The notes: a model not told the origin generated them from the sequence alone. A stretch of DNA of 64,000 bases from Sphingomonas sp. NFR04 (GCF_900114095.1 NZ_FORV01000003.1:310001-374000), one strand, 5' to 3'. Positions 44,040-54,049 are shown, counted from the first letter of the stretch. Program-made: numbers and translations.

Positions 44040-45019
44040 AGCCGTTCGACTATCAGCGCCCGCATGGGCTGGGCGAGGCGCACCAGCTGCTCGTCGCAGA
44101 CGGCGCCAAGCCGATCGCCGGCGGCACCAACCTGCTCGATCTGATGAAGCTGGAGGTGGAGACGCCGACCGCGCTGGTCGACGTCAACCGCCTGCCGCTG
44201 GGTGGCATCACGCCGCACGGCGAGGGGCTGCACATCGGTGCGCTTGTTTCGAACAGCGCCTGCGCTGCCGATCCGCGCATCCGGGCCGACTATCCGGTGC
44301 TGGCCCGAGCGATCCTGGCGGGGGCCACCTTCCAGTTGCGCAACAAGGCGACGACCGGCGGCAATCTCTGCCAGCGGACGCGCTGCTATTACTTCACCGA
44401 CCTCAGCCAGGCGTGCAACAAGCGCGAACCCGGCACCGGCTGCGCGGCGATCGGCGGGTTCAACCGCATCCATGCGATCCTCGGGGCGAGCGACGCCTGC
44501 ATCGCCACCTATCCGGGCGACATGGCGGTGGCGCTGTCGGCGCTAGACGCACTCGTCGAGATCGTCGATGCGAAGGACCACAAGCGCACGGTGCCGGTCC
44601 GCGACTTCCATCGTCTGCCCGGCGACACGCCCGAGCGCGACAATGTGCTGGAGCCCGGCGACATGATCACCGGCGTGGTGCTGCCGGCACCCGCGGTCGG
44701 CACCCAGCTCTATCGGAAGGTGCGCGACCGCGCCTCCTACGCCTTCGCGCTCGTCTCGGTGGCGGCGGTGATTCACGTCGAGGATGGCAAGATCACCAAG
44801 GCGCGGCTTGGCTTTGGCGGGCTGGCGCACAAGCCGTGGCACGATACCCGCGTCGAGGCGCTGCTCGAAGGCGAGGCGCCCTCGGATGCGCTGTTCGACC
44901 AGGCCGCCGCGCTGCTGCTCGACGAAGCCCGCGGGCAGGGCAGCAACGATTTCAAGATTCCGCTCACCCGCCGCACGCTCAAGGCCGTGCTGCGCGAAGC
45001 GACGGGAGGTACGCTGTGA
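44036..45019 (+). CDS. paoB: Aldehyde oxidoreductase FAD subunit (PaoB type)
   Basis: 327 residues, ATG 44036 overlapping the paoA stop. The FAD-binding stretch PIAGGTNLLDLMK and TTGGNLCQRTRCYYF with SQACNKREPGTGCAA are present. These cysteines match the extra [4Fe-4S] cluster unique to the PaoB branch of the xanthine oxidase family. It transfers electrons from the small subunit to the acceptor. The longer frame upstream is a shadow of paoA. Confidence 0.9.
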   Translation: MKPFDYQRPHGLGEAHQLLVADGAKPIAGGTNLLDLMKLEVETPTALVDVNRLPLGGITPHGEGLHIGALVSNSACAADPRIRADYPVLARAILAGATFQLRNKATTGGNLCQRTRCYYFTDLSQACNKREPGTGCAAIGGFNRIHAILGASDACIATYPGDMAVALSALDALVEIVDAKDHKRTVPVRDFHRLPGDTPERDNVLEPGDMITGVVLPAPAVGTQLYRKVRDRASYAFALVSVAAVIHVEDGKITKARLGFGGLAHKPWHDTRVEALLEGEAPSDALFDQAAALLLDEARGQGSNDFKIPLTRRTLKAVLREATGGTL

Positions 45020-47223
45020 CTCGCCTGTACACGATGGACAAGCCGGACGAACGCAACCGGCTGGATGCGATGGCGCAGGGCATCATCGGCCGCCCGCTCG
45101 ACCGGCCCGACGGCAGCGCCAAGACCAGCGGCGTCGCGCCCTATGCGGCCGAGTACAAGATCGCCGACTGCGCGGAAGGCGTGCTGGTCCTCGCGACGAT
45201 CAGCCGCGGCGAGGTCGTCGAGATCGAATCCGATCCCGTGCTCGCCATGCCCGGCGTGCTGGCGGTGATCGCCGATCCGCGGATGATCACCCGCTCGGCG
45301 CAGGGCGGCGCGGGCAAGTCGCCGGTGCGCGAGATCCACAAGGTCGATTATTTCGGCCAGCCGGTCGCCCTCGTCGTTGCCGAAACCTTCGAGCAGGCGC
45401 GCGACGCCGCCACAAGGCTGCGCATCGCCTATCGCGCCGACGATCCCGCCAAGGTGCCGCTCGATTCCGAGGACAGCCACGCCAGCCACGAGCCCTTCGG
45501 CGAGCCGGTGCAGCAGGGCAATCTCGACGCCGCGATGCGCGATGCCGCCCATGCGGTCGACGTCACCTACACCACCGAAGGCCATGCCAGCGCGGCGATG
45601 GAGCCGCATGCCAGCATCGCCGAATGGGACGGCAACACGCTCACCGCCCATTCGAGCCTGCAGATGCTCAAGTACAACCAGAAGGAGCTGGCGGACGCGC
45701 TGGGGATCAAGCCCGAACAGGTGCGGCTGGTCTCCCCCTATGTTGGCGGCGGCTTCGGCTCCAAGCTCGGCATCAGCGCGGAGCTCACCGCAGCCGCGGT
45801 GGCGGCGATCGAGCTCGGCCGGCCGGTGCGGGTGGTGATGAGCCGCCAGCAGGTGTTCCAGACCGTGATGCGCCGCTCCGAGACGCGCCAGCGCATCCGC
45901 CTCGCCGCCGACGCCGAGGGGCGGCTGGACGGCTTCGGCCATGAGGCATGGGTTTCCAACCTGCCCGGCGAGAAGTTCGCCGAGCCGGTGACCCAGGCGA
46001 GCGAATTCCTCTATCGCGGCGCGCACCGCACGCTGCGCATCGATCTCGCGCGCATCCACCGGATGACCGCGGGCTCTGTCCGCGCGCCTGGCGAGGCGGT
46101 GGGCATGCAGTGCCTCGAAGCGGCGATGGACGAACTGGCGCTGGCCAGCGGCATCGATCCCGTCGAGCTGCGATTGCGCAACATTCCCGAGCAGCATCCG
46201 AGCGAGGGCCTGCCCTATAGCTCGCGGCGGTTCGCGGAGAGCCTCAAGGTCGGCGCCGAGCGCTTCGGCTGGGACGGCAGCGACCGCCGTCCGCTCCAGC
46301 GCCGCGAGGGCGAATGGTGGATCGGCACCGGCATGGCGACTGCCTGCCGCGTCCACAACCTCAACGAGGCGCAGGCCAAGGTGACGCTGTCGACCGACGG
46401 CACCGCCGTCGTCGAGAGTGACATGACCGATATCGGCACCGGCACCTATGCCATTCTCGGCCAGATCGCGGGCGAGATGCTCGGCCTGCCGCCGGAGAAG
46501 GTGCTCGTCCAGCTCGGCGACACCCGTTTCCCGCCGGGCTCCGGTTCGGGCGGCAGCTGGGGCGCGGCGTCGACGGGTTCGGCGGTGATGGTCGCCTGCG
46601 AGGCGATCCGCGAACAGCTCGCCGAGCAGCTGGGCGTCGAGGAAACCGATCTCACGCTCAAGGACGGCGAGGCCATCGCTGGCAACCGTCGCATCCCGTT
46701 CACCGAGCTGCTCGAAACCGACCTCACCGAGACAGGCCATTTCAAGAATGGCGGGATCGACGAGAAGTTTGCGATCGCGATGTATGGCGCGTTCTTCGTC
46801 GAGGTGGGCGTGAATGCCTATACCGGCGAGACGCGGGTGCGGCGGATGACCGGCGCTTTCGGCCTCGGCCGCGCGCTCAACGAGAAGACCGCGACCTCGC
46901 AGTGCCTGGGCGGCATGGTGTGGGGGATCGGAAGCGCGCTGACCGAGGAACTCGTGTTCGATCCGCGCGACGGCCACCTCGTCAACCACGACCTCGCCGA
47001 ATATCATGTGCCGGTGAATGCCGACGTACCCGCGCTCGACGTGGTGCTGGTCGACGAGCGCGATCCGGCGGGCAGTCCGCTCCAGGCCAAGGGCGTCGGC
47101 GAACTCGGCATCTGCGGTGCGGCGGGCGCGATCGCCAACGCCATCCACCATGCCTGCGGGGTGCGCGTGCGCAGCTTCCCGATCACGCCGGACAAGCTGC
47201 TCGAACAGCTGCCGGAGGTGTAA
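45016..47223 (+). CDS. paoC: Aldehyde oxidoreductase molybdenum cofactor subunit (PaoC type)
   Basis: 735 residues from GTG 45016 overlapping the paoB stop. It has the family segments YVGGGFGSKLG and GSVRAPGEAVGMQ (Arg near the active site), SGSGGSWGAASTGSAVM, and the catalytic Glu in GVGELGICGAAGAIANA. The enzyme oxidises a range of aldehydes to acids with water as oxygen source and probably uses the cytosine-dinucleotide form of molybdopterin. Aromatic aldehydes from plant material are plausible substrates here. No maturation factor (PaoD-like) gene is adjacent. Confidence 0.92.
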   Translation: MTRLYTMDKPDERNRLDAMAQGIIGRPLDRPDGSAKTSGVAPYAAEYKIADCAEGVLVLATISRGEVVEIESDPVLAMPGVLAVIADPRMITRSAQGGAGKSPVREIHKVDYFGQPVALVVAETFEQARDAATRLRIAYRADDPAKVPLDSEDSHASHEPFGEPVQQGNLDAAMRDAAHAVDVTYTTEGHASAAMEPHASIAEWDGNTLTAHSSLQMLKYNQKELADALGIKPEQVRLVSPYVGGGFGSKLGISAELTAAAVAAIELGRPVRVVMSRQQVFQTVMRRSETRQRIRLAADAEGRLDGFGHEAWVSNLPGEKFAEPVTQASEFLYRGAHRTLRIDLARIHRMTAGSVRAPGEAVGMQCLEAAMDELALASGIDPVELRLRNIPEQHPSEGLPYSSRRFAESLKVGAERFGWDGSDRRPLQRREGEWWIGTGMATACRVHNLNEAQAKVTLSTDGTAVVESDMTDIGTGTYAILGQIAGEMLGLPPEKVLVQLGDTRFPPGSGSGGSWGAASTGSAVMVACEAIREQLAEQLGVEETDLTLKDGEAIAGNRRIPFTELLETDLTETGHFKNGGIDEKFAIAMYGAFFVEVGVNAYTGETRVRRMTGAFGLGRALNEKTATSQCLGGMVWGIGSALTEELVFDPRDGHLVNHDLAEYHVPVNADVPALDVVLVDERDPAGSPLQAKGVGELGICGAAGAIANAIHHACGVRVRSFPITPDKLLEQLPEV

Positions 47224-47251
47224 GCGGAGGCGCCTTGCCTTCACAGATGAA

Positions 47252-47263
47252 AAGGTAAACCTT
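47252..47263. promoter_or_regulatory. Short palindrome before the Crp/Fnr gene
   Basis: AAGGTAAACCTT is an inverted repeat of five bases with a two-base centre, followed by CAGGTTAAG, a second partial copy. It lies in the 202-base gap between paoC and the Crp/Fnr regulator and could be an operator. Nothing else is seen in that gap. Confidence 0.25.
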
Positions 47264-47425
47264 ATAACAGGTTAAGTCGAATACTCCCTAGGATGGAATT
47301 GTCAGTGGGGCACCCGCCCGCTAGGCATTGTTTCGCGAGCGGTGCGGCCCCGTGCACGGGGCTGCCCCTCCATTCGCTGGCGTTCTGCCGGCGGGGGACA
47401 CATCCAGGACAGGGGAGCATCTGGG

Positions 47426-48163
47426 GTGCCGAACTACCCGTTGACGCGATTCCACGAGCAGGCGTCGCTCACCGACGACGAAGCCCAGATATTGCGCAGC
47501 CTAGGCGATCCGGAGATCGTCTATCGCCGCAACACGACGATCCGGCGCGACCGCGAACCGGTCGACGGCCTCTATCTGCTGCTCGAAGGCTGGGCGACCT
47601 CGTCGATCCGTCTGCCCGCCGGCCAGCGACAGATCGTCAAGGTGCACATCACCGGCGACATGATGGGCACGCCCAGCATGGTGCTGGACACCGCCGCCGA
47701 TACGCTGACGGCGGTGAGCGAATGTCGGGTATCCAAGGTGTCGCTCACCCGCTTGCGCGAGGTGCTGATTGCCTATCCGCGGCTCGGGTCGTTGCTGCTG
47801 ATGGGCGTGCAGGTCGAGCGGCTGGCGCTGATGGATATCGTCGCGGCGATGGGCAAGTCGTCAGCGCGCGAGCGGATGGTGCGGCTGCTCCTGGATCTTC
47901 ATGATCGCTTGTCCAAGATCGACGCGGTGGAGGATGGCCGCTTCGACATGCCGCTGACCCAGGAATTGCTGGGCGACGCCCTCGGGCTGACCGCGGTCCA
48001 CGTCAACCGGACGATGCGGCTGCTCGAGCGCGAGGGGCTGATCGCCCGCCACGGCCAGCGTATCGTGCTCGGCGACATCGAGGCGCTGCGCAAAATCTCG
48101 CCGCTGCCGCCGCGCCGGATCCGCTTCGATCCGGTATGGCTGCCCGGCCCCGGCGAGATGTGA
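47426..48163 (+). CDS. Crp/Fnr-family transcriptional regulator
   Basis: 245 residues from GTG 47426 after CAGGGGAG; upstream starts lack support. A cyclic-nucleotide-binding-like barrel holds GLYLLLEGWATSSIRLP and VHITGDMMGTPSMVL. A C-terminal winged helix-turn-helix carries LTQELLGDALGLTAVHVNRTMRLLEREG. The cysteines typical of Fnr are missing, so it is not an iron-sulfur oxygen sensor. The effector is unknown. It follows paoABC and converges with a histidine kinase gene. Confidence 0.88.
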   Translation: MPNYPLTRFHEQASLTDDEAQILRSLGDPEIVYRRNTTIRRDREPVDGLYLLLEGWATSSIRLPAGQRQIVKVHITGDMMGTPSMVLDTAADTLTAVSECRVSKVSLTRLREVLIAYPRLGSLLLMGVQVERLALMDIVAAMGKSSARERMVRLLLDLHDRLSKIDAVEDGRFDMPLTQELLGDALGLTAVHVNRTMRLLEREGLIARHGQRIVLGDIEALRKISPLPPRRIRFDPVWLPGPGEM

Positions 48164-48170
48164 CGAACGC

Positions 48171-50102
48171 TCAGCCGAGCAGCGCGTCCACCGCATCGAG
48201 CAGCTCGCGCTCGCGGAACGGCTTGCGCAGTTGGGGCACGTCGCCGGGCAGGTCCTCCGCCGCGTCGGTATAGCCGGTCAGCAACAGGAAGGGCTGGGGG
48301 AGCCCCGCATCGCGCGCGCGGGTAATGAACTCGCCGCCGGTGCCGCCGGGCATCATATAGTCGGTGATCACCAACGCGGTGCCCGGCGCGTGGTTGAGCG
48401 CCGCCATGCCCTGGCTCAGCGATTCCGCCTCGGCCACCAGATGGCCATGCGCCCGGAGCACTTCTGCGGCCGCCTCGCGCACGGCGGGATCGTCGTCGAC
48501 CAGCAGGATCTCGGCGGTGCGCGTCGGTCGATCGCGCAGCGTGTCTAGCGCGGGGGCAGGCGCGTCGGTCGCCGGCAGGATCAGGGTCGCGCTGGTGCCC
48601 TGGCCGGGTGCGCTTTCCAGCACCAGCCGGCCCGCCGATTGCTCGGCAAAGCCATGGACCATCGACAGGCCGAGTCCGGTGCCGCGATCGCCCGCCTTGG
48701 TGGTGAAGAAGGGCTCCATCGCGCGGCGCAGCGTGGCGGCATCCATGCCGCAGCCGTCGTCGTGCACGGCCAGCGCCAGATAGTCGCCGCGGGCGAGGCC
48801 GCGCGCTTCGTCGCGGCGGGGCAGGCGGGTCTCGACGATGATCGTGCCGCTGACGCGGCCGTCGGTCTGGATCGCATCGCGCGCGTTGATCACCAGGTTG
48901 AGCACCGCCAGTTCGAGCTGGTTGCGGTCGGCGCGCACCGCGGGCAGGTCGGGCGCGCTGCGGAGCGTGCAGGCGATGGTCGGCCCGACCGACCGCTGGA
49001 GCAGTTCGTACAAATCGGCGAGCAGCGCGCCGACGTCGATCGCCTCGGGGGTGAGGGACTGGCGCTTGGCATAGGCGAGCAGCCGCGCGACCAGCGTGCG
49101 GGCCCGCTCGGCGCTGCCCGTCGCGCTGTCGATATAGCGCAGCGCCTTGGCATCCTCGCCGATCCGCGCGCGCAGCAGGTCGAGGCCACCCAGGATCGGG
49201 GTCAGCAGATTGTTGAGATCGTGCGCGACGCCGCCGGTCAGCCGGCCCAGCGCCTCCAGTCGCTGCGCCTGCAGCGTCGCCGCCTGGCGCTGGCGGAAGC
49301 GGCGAAGTTCGACCGTGAGTGCAAGCGCGAGAGCGGCGAACAACGCCAGCGCCACGATGCTGCCGCCGATCAGCACGAGCTGCGCCTGGCGATTGAGCGC
49401 GGCGAAGCTGCCCCGCGGCACTGCCACTTCCACCTGCCAGCCTGATTCGGGCACCGCCGTCACGACGCACTGCATCGCCTCCCGCCCGGTCGATCCCGAC
49501 TGGGCGATCACCGCGCCGCGCTTGTCGAAGATCCGCAGCCGCCAGCCGGCGGGGATTTCCTCGGCGAACAGGAGGTGCTGCATGGCGGTGACAGGCACGA
49601 CGGCGGAGACGACATAGGGGGCAGCGCCATGATTCAGCACGGGGGCGCGCACCGCGAATGCTGTCAGGCCGGCCCCGTGGATGACGTGGCCTACCTGCGG
49701 CTGGCGTGTGCGTACCGCACGGGCGAGGCTGACCGGATCAACCACCTTGCCCAGCTTGCCGCCGATCGGCCTGGGCAGGTCGAGCAGACGGTTGCCGTCG
49801 GAATCGGCGACGCTGAGGGCTGCCCAATTCGGATGGTCTTCCAACAGGCGCAGGCCCAACAGCGTGAATCGGGCGCGATCGATTCCGCCGTCGAGCGTCG
49901 GCGAACGGCTGATCATCTTCACCGCGTCGACCGTGGCGACGATTTCGCGCCCGACCAGCCGCGCGGTCGATCGGGCGGCGAGGGTCGCCTGACGGTCGAG
50001 CGCGGCGCGCTGCTCGCGCAGGGTCACCGCGCCATAGGCTGAACCCAGCACGACGATCGGCAGCAGGCCGGTCAGACCCATCAGGATCAGCGAGCGTCGC
50101 AA
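48171..50102 (-). CDS. Hybrid sensor histidine kinase/response regulator
   Basis: 643 residues. One membrane helix (about 5-25), a periplasmic sensor domain, and a second helix (about 245-265) precede the kinase. It has the phospho-accepting His in TGGVAHDLNNLLTPI, N-box NLVINARDAI, G1 DDGCGMD and G2 GTGLGLSMVHGF. A C-terminal receiver (about 528-643) has acidic DDD, phospho-acceptor Asp in VITDYMMPGG and Lys in LRKPF. No DNA-binding regulator is adjacent. Signal and output are unknown. The 117-base gap on its 5' side before gcd holds nothing clear. Confidence 0.92.
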   Translation of the reverse strand: MRRSLILMGLTGLLPIVVLGSAYGAVTLREQRAALDRQATLAARSTARLVGREIVATVDAVKMISRSPTLDGGIDRARFTLLGLRLLEDHPNWAALSVADSDGNRLLDLPRPIGGKLGKVVDPVSLARAVRTRQPQVGHVIHGAGLTAFAVRAPVLNHGAAPYVVSAVVPVTAMQHLLFAEEIPAGWRLRIFDKRGAVIAQSGSTGREAMQCVVTAVPESGWQVEVAVPRGSFAALNRQAQLVLIGGSIVALALFAALALALTVELRRFRQRQAATLQAQRLEALGRLTGGVAHDLNNLLTPILGGLDLLRARIGEDAKALRYIDSATGSAERARTLVARLLAYAKRQSLTPEAIDVGALLADLYELLQRSVGPTIACTLRSAPDLPAVRADRNQLELAVLNLVINARDAIQTDGRVSGTIIVETRLPRRDEARGLARGDYLALAVHDDGCGMDAATLRRAMEPFFTTKAGDRGTGLGLSMVHGFAEQSAGRLVLESAPGQGTSATLILPATDAPAPALDTLRDRPTRTAEILLVDDDPAVREAAAEVLRAHGHLVAEAESLSQGMAALNHAPGTALVITDYMMPGGTGGEFITRARDAGLPQPFLLLTGYTDAAEDLPGDVPQLRKPFRERELLDAVDALLG

Positions 50103-50219
50103 ATGGCCTGCCCCCGTTACCCGGGCCGATCATGCCCGTATGGGATCAGGCATGTATTCCAAGGGGAAAGTCAAACCCATATCCTGGATCAATACTTAGG
50201 GTGTAACGATTTGGGAGGG

Positions 50220-52622
50220 TCATTGCGCGCCTTTGGGCAGGGCATAGGCGACGATCGAATCGCCGCGCTTGGTGCCCAGCGAGCCATGGCCGCCCGCTGC
50301 GATGACAATGAACTGGCGGCCGCTCTTCGCAGACCAGTAGCTCATCGGCGTCGCCTGGCCGCCGGCCGGCAGACGGCCGCGCCACAGCACCTTGCCGGTC
50401 GTCACGTCATAGGCGCGGAGATAGTAATCGAGCGCCGATCCCATGAACGCCACGCCGCCCGCGGTCAGCATCGGCCCGCCGAGCGAGGGCACACCCAGCT
50501 TGAACGGCAGCGGCACCGGGGTCTGGTCGCGTGAGGTGCCGTTGCGGTGCTGCCACACGGTCTTGCCGCTCACCAGGTCGATGCCGGCGACATAGCCCCA
50601 GGGCGGCGCCTGGCAGGGCAGGCCCAGCGCCGACAGGAAGGGGTTGAGCGCCACGGCGAAGGGCGCGCCGGTGTTTGGGTTGAAGCCCTTGATGTCGGAG
50701 CCGCTGAAGTCCGATCCGCCGGCCGGGCCGCGCTGGCCATGGGGGGCGGCGTCCGATTCCTTGCGGGGCACGAGCCGGTCGACGAACGCCATGTAATTGG
50801 GGTGCGCGAAGGCGACCATGCGCACCGGATCGATCGCCATGCCGCCCCAGTCCATCACCCCGAAATTGCCCGGGAAGACCAATGTGCCCTGCTGCGAGGG
50901 TGGGGTGAACGGCCCCTCATAGCGCAGCCGCTTGAACTTGATGCGGCAGGCGAGCTGGTCGAACATCGTCGCCCCCCACATGTCGGCATCGGTGACGCGC
51001 TTCTTCTCCATCAGGCTGAGCGCGGATTCGGGCTGGGTGGGCGAGGTGCGGTCGCCCGGCGCGGCGCCCTGCGGCACCCGGATCTCGCGCACCGGCACCA
51101 CCGGCTGGCCGGTGCGGCGATCGAGCACGAAGATGTTGCCGGTCTTGGTCGACTGGATCAGCGCGGGCACCCGGCCCTTGCCGGGCAGGTTGAGGTCGAC
51201 CAGCGCGGGCTGGGCGGGGACGTCCATGTCCCACAGGTCGTGATGGACGGTCTGGAAGGTCCAGCGCACCTTGCCGGTCGCCGCCTCGAGCGCGATCACC
51301 GAGGTGGCGAAACGCTCGGTCTCCGGCGTGCGGCGGCCGCCCCATTGGTCGATCGCGGCCATGCCGGTGGGAATATAGACCAGGCCCAGCGCCGGATCGG
51401 CGGCGGCGATCGTCCAGCTGTTCGGGCTGGAGGGGGTGTAGCGGCCGGTGCCGGGCGCCTTGGGGGTGGTGTCATTGGGGTTGGCCGGATCGAATGCCCA
51501 GACCGCGCGGCCGGTGTTCACGTCATAGGCGCGCACCACGCCCGAGGGCATGAAGGTCGTCTTGTTGTCGTAGACCGCGCCGCCGAACACCGCGAGATTG
51601 CCGATGATCACCGGCGGCGAGGTGATCTGCCACCAGCCGCGCTGCTGGCCCGGCAGGCCGGGCCACACATCGACCTGGCCATTGGTGCCGAAGCCGGGGC
51701 AGGGGCGGCCGCTGGCGGCGTCGAGCGCGATCAGCCGGGCGTCGTTGGTGCCCATGATCAGGCGGTTGTCGCACATGCCTCCGGTGCCGGGCGCGGCGCC
51801 GTTGCTGTGGTACGAGACGCCGCGGCAGGTGAGATGCTGCATCTCCTGCGAGGCCCGGATCTGCGGGTCGTAGCGCCAGACCTGCTTGCCGTTCTCGGCA
51901 TCGAGCGCGAAGACGATGTTGTGCGGCGAGCAGAGATAGACGAGGTTGCCGACCTTGATCGGCGTCACTTCATAGGTGAACTCGTCCGGATCGCTGCCGG
52001 TCTTCAGGTCGCCGGTATGGAACTCCCACGCTTTTTCGAGCTTGGCGGCGTTGGCCGGGGTGATCTGGTCGATCGGCGACCAGCGATCGCCGCGCGAGGA
52101 GCGCCCATAGGCATCCCAGTCTTCCTTGGGCGTGCCGCCCAGCACGCTCGCCGGCGCGATCCCGCGGGCGCCGGGGAGCGCCCCGGCTAGGTCGTGCGGG
52201 TTGGTGAAGGCGGTGGCGAGCAGCACCAGGGCGGCGATGCCGAGGCTGCCGACCAGCGGCCAGGCCCGCCCCGGCCAGCGCGGCGAGCCCAGCCGCCGCG
52301 TCACGAACGGCAGCGCCAGCACGATGCCCAGCGGCACCAGGATGTCGCCGCGCGGGGCAAGCGCCCAGAAGTCCCATCCGGCCTCGGCAACGGCCCAGAC
52401 CATCGTCGCGACGAGCAGCACCGCATAGAGCGTCAGTGCGATCGCGCGCCGCTGGTAGAGCAGCCAGCCGGTGGCGAGCAACGCGATCCCCGCCAGCAGA
52501 TAGTAGATCGATCCCCCCAGCAGCGCGAGCCACAGCCCGCCGCCGCCGATCGCCAGCCCGATCAGCGCCACGATCACGGCGAGGATGGTGAGCGATCGCG
52601 AGGATCGTTGCTGGTCGGCCAT
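50220..52622 (-). CDS. gcd: Membrane-bound PQQ-dependent glucose dehydrogenase
   Basis: 800 residues, close to E. coli Gcd. Four to five N-terminal membrane helices (about 10-150) lead to an eight-bladed quinoprotein propeller starting DWDAYGRSSRGDRWSPIDQI. Typical blades include VHHDLWDMDVPAQPALV and MLTAGGVAFMGSALD. The enzyme oxidises glucose or related sugars in the periplasm and reduces ubiquinone, giving gluconate. ATG 52622 is preferred to the longer frame. A quinate/shikimate relative cannot be ruled out by eye. No pqq synthesis genes are in the window. Confidence 0.88.
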   Translation of the reverse strand: MADQQRSSRSLTILAVIVALIGLAIGGGGLWLALLGGSIYYLLAGIALLATGWLLYQRRAIALTLYAVLLVATMVWAVAEAGWDFWALAPRGDILVPLGIVLALPFVTRRLGSPRWPGRAWPLVGSLGIAALVLLATAFTNPHDLAGALPGARGIAPASVLGGTPKEDWDAYGRSSRGDRWSPIDQITPANAAKLEKAWEFHTGDLKTGSDPDEFTYEVTPIKVGNLVYLCSPHNIVFALDAENGKQVWRYDPQIRASQEMQHLTCRGVSYHSNGAAPGTGGMCDNRLIMGTNDARLIALDAASGRPCPGFGTNGQVDVWPGLPGQQRGWWQITSPPVIIGNLAVFGGAVYDNKTTFMPSGVVRAYDVNTGRAVWAFDPANPNDTTPKAPGTGRYTPSSPNSWTIAAADPALGLVYIPTGMAAIDQWGGRRTPETERFATSVIALEAATGKVRWTFQTVHHDLWDMDVPAQPALVDLNLPGKGRVPALIQSTKTGNIFVLDRRTGQPVVPVREIRVPQGAAPGDRTSPTQPESALSLMEKKRVTDADMWGATMFDQLACRIKFKRLRYEGPFTPPSQQGTLVFPGNFGVMDWGGMAIDPVRMVAFAHPNYMAFVDRLVPRKESDAAPHGQRGPAGGSDFSGSDIKGFNPNTGAPFAVALNPFLSALGLPCQAPPWGYVAGIDLVSGKTVWQHRNGTSRDQTPVPLPFKLGVPSLGGPMLTAGGVAFMGSALDYYLRAYDVTTGKVLWRGRLPAGGQATPMSYWSAKSGRQFIVIAAGGHGSLGTKRGDSIVAYALPKGAQ

Positions 52623-52864
52623 GGGCGCTCCGGAATCGGATCGAGGGAAGATGCCCGCCCAACCGGTGCGCCGCGCCGCGGTTCCGGCCGCATCCCGTAC
52701 TAGGCAAGTTTTTCCTAGCGCCGCGCCCGGCCGGGGGCGGCTGTTCCTATAAGAGACACAAAGGGGCGTCCTGGCCCCAGGTTCGTGACGGAGCAGGCAT
52801 TGGCGGGCATCATCCATCCTCGACGCGCACCCTGGCCGGCGATGCGCCGCGAAGGCCGCGCGGC

Positions 52865-54049
52865 ATGAGGGTCCTCTTCTACCTTCCGGTCGTGACGCCC
52901 TGGTGGTTCGAGCATGTGATCGAGCCGCTGATCCGCCGCGTTTCCGAAGCAGCCGAGGTGCACGTGCTTGCGCCCGTTCCCTGGTGCAACACCGGGCTGG
53001 GACCCAAGGATCTGCAGCGCGCCGCCGATCTGGCGAATGTCCATTGGGCGATCGTCGATGGCGCCGATCATCCGAGCCTGCGCACCGTGCCGAGCGACCC
53101 GCAGGGCTTGATCGATTATGTCCATGGCCTCGCGCCCGATCTGACGCTGTGCCGCAGCGCCGATTTCGAGACGCCGCGCCATTTCCCCGGCCAGGTCCGC
53201 TACATCATGGAGGCGGTGACCTCGCCGTTCCAGCCGGTGTCGCCGGCGAATACCGTCCATTTCACCGAGGAGCCCTTCGTCAACGGCGCGATGCCGGTGC
53301 TTTCGGATGGAGATGCCGCCCGGCTCGACGCGCTGATCGCGCCCTTCTGGCCGGACATGGAGGCGCATTGGCAAGCTGCCGCGCACGACCACGAATCGGT
53401 CTACCGCGCTATCGGCATCCCCGGCGACCGGCCGGTGGTCGTGCTTCCGCTCGAATATGAGCATGCGGAGAATTTCTTCCTCCAGCATCGCCCCGGCGGC
53501 CTCAGCAACCAGGCGCTGGTCGCGCAGGCTGCGGCCGCAGCGGAGAAGGCGGGCGTGACGCTGGTGATCACCGATCACCCGCTCAACACGCTGCATGTCG
53601 ATCGCGACGCGCTGTACGACGCCATCTTCGATCTCGGCGGCCCGATCCTCGCCGACCAGCCGGTGTTCGGCGTCTCGGCCACGTCCGCGCTGCTCCGTCA
53701 CGGCGCCGGGGTGCTGCTCAACGATTCGAAGAGCTTCGCGGTCGCCGCTGCCTTGGGCGTGCCGATGTTCCGCCAGTCGCGATTCGCCAGCGCTGCCTGG
53801 CTCCATGCCGAAACCGATCTGCCCGCCTATTTGGCCGCGGTGCGCGCGGGCACGGCGCAGCGGCCGGAGATGGCCGCGGTCCGCCGCTGGTTCGCCTATC
53901 ACAACGCCAACGAGGCCTTTTACCCGACCGATCCGCAGCTCACCGGCGCGATGGTGATCGAGCGCGCGCTGAACCCGGTCGATCCGGCGCGCTGGGATGC
54001 CGGCATCGCGCGGCTCCAGCGCTATGCGGCATTGGAGCGCGCCGCATGA
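52865..54049 (+). CDS. Glycosyltransferase-like protein of the Kdo operon (unassigned)
   Basis: 394 residues, no signal peptide or membrane helix. The N-terminus MRVLFYLPVVTPWWFEHVIE and a C-terminal stretch SATSALLRHGAGVLLNDSKSFAVAAALGVP suggest a two-lobed GT-B-like fold, as in capsule Kdo transferases (KpsC/KpsS group). I do not recognise the family with certainty. It is the first gene of an operon with KdsD, a cytidylyltransferase-RraA fusion and KdsA, overlapping kdsD by 4 bases. A role in transferring the CMP-activated sugar is likely by context. The 242-base gap before it shows no clear feature. Confidence 0.6.
   Translation: MRVLFYLPVVTPWWFEHVIEPLIRRVSEAAEVHVLAPVPWCNTGLGPKDLQRAADLANVHWAIVDGADHPSLRTVPSDPQGLIDYVHGLAPDLTLCRSADFETPRHFPGQVRYIMEAVTSPFQPVSPANTVHFTEEPFVNGAMPVLSDGDAARLDALIAPFWPDMEAHWQAAAHDHESVYRAIGIPGDRPVVVLPLEYEHAENFFLQHRPGGLSNQALVAQAAAAAEKAGVTLVITDHPLNTLHVDRDALYDAIFDLGGPILADQPVFGVSATSALLRHGAGVLLNDSKSFAVAAALGVPMFRQSRFASAAWLHAETDLPAYLAAVRAGTAQRPEMAAVRRWFAYHNANEAFYPTDPQLTGAMVIERALNPVDPARWDAGIARLQRYAALERAA

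Noticed and set aside
44773..47244. Minus-strand frame of 823 codons opposite paoC
   Set aside because: Shadow frame of the molybdenum subunit, whose catalytic motifs are all on the plus strand; similar shadows at 4649-7150 and 39602-41911 were dropped for the same reason.
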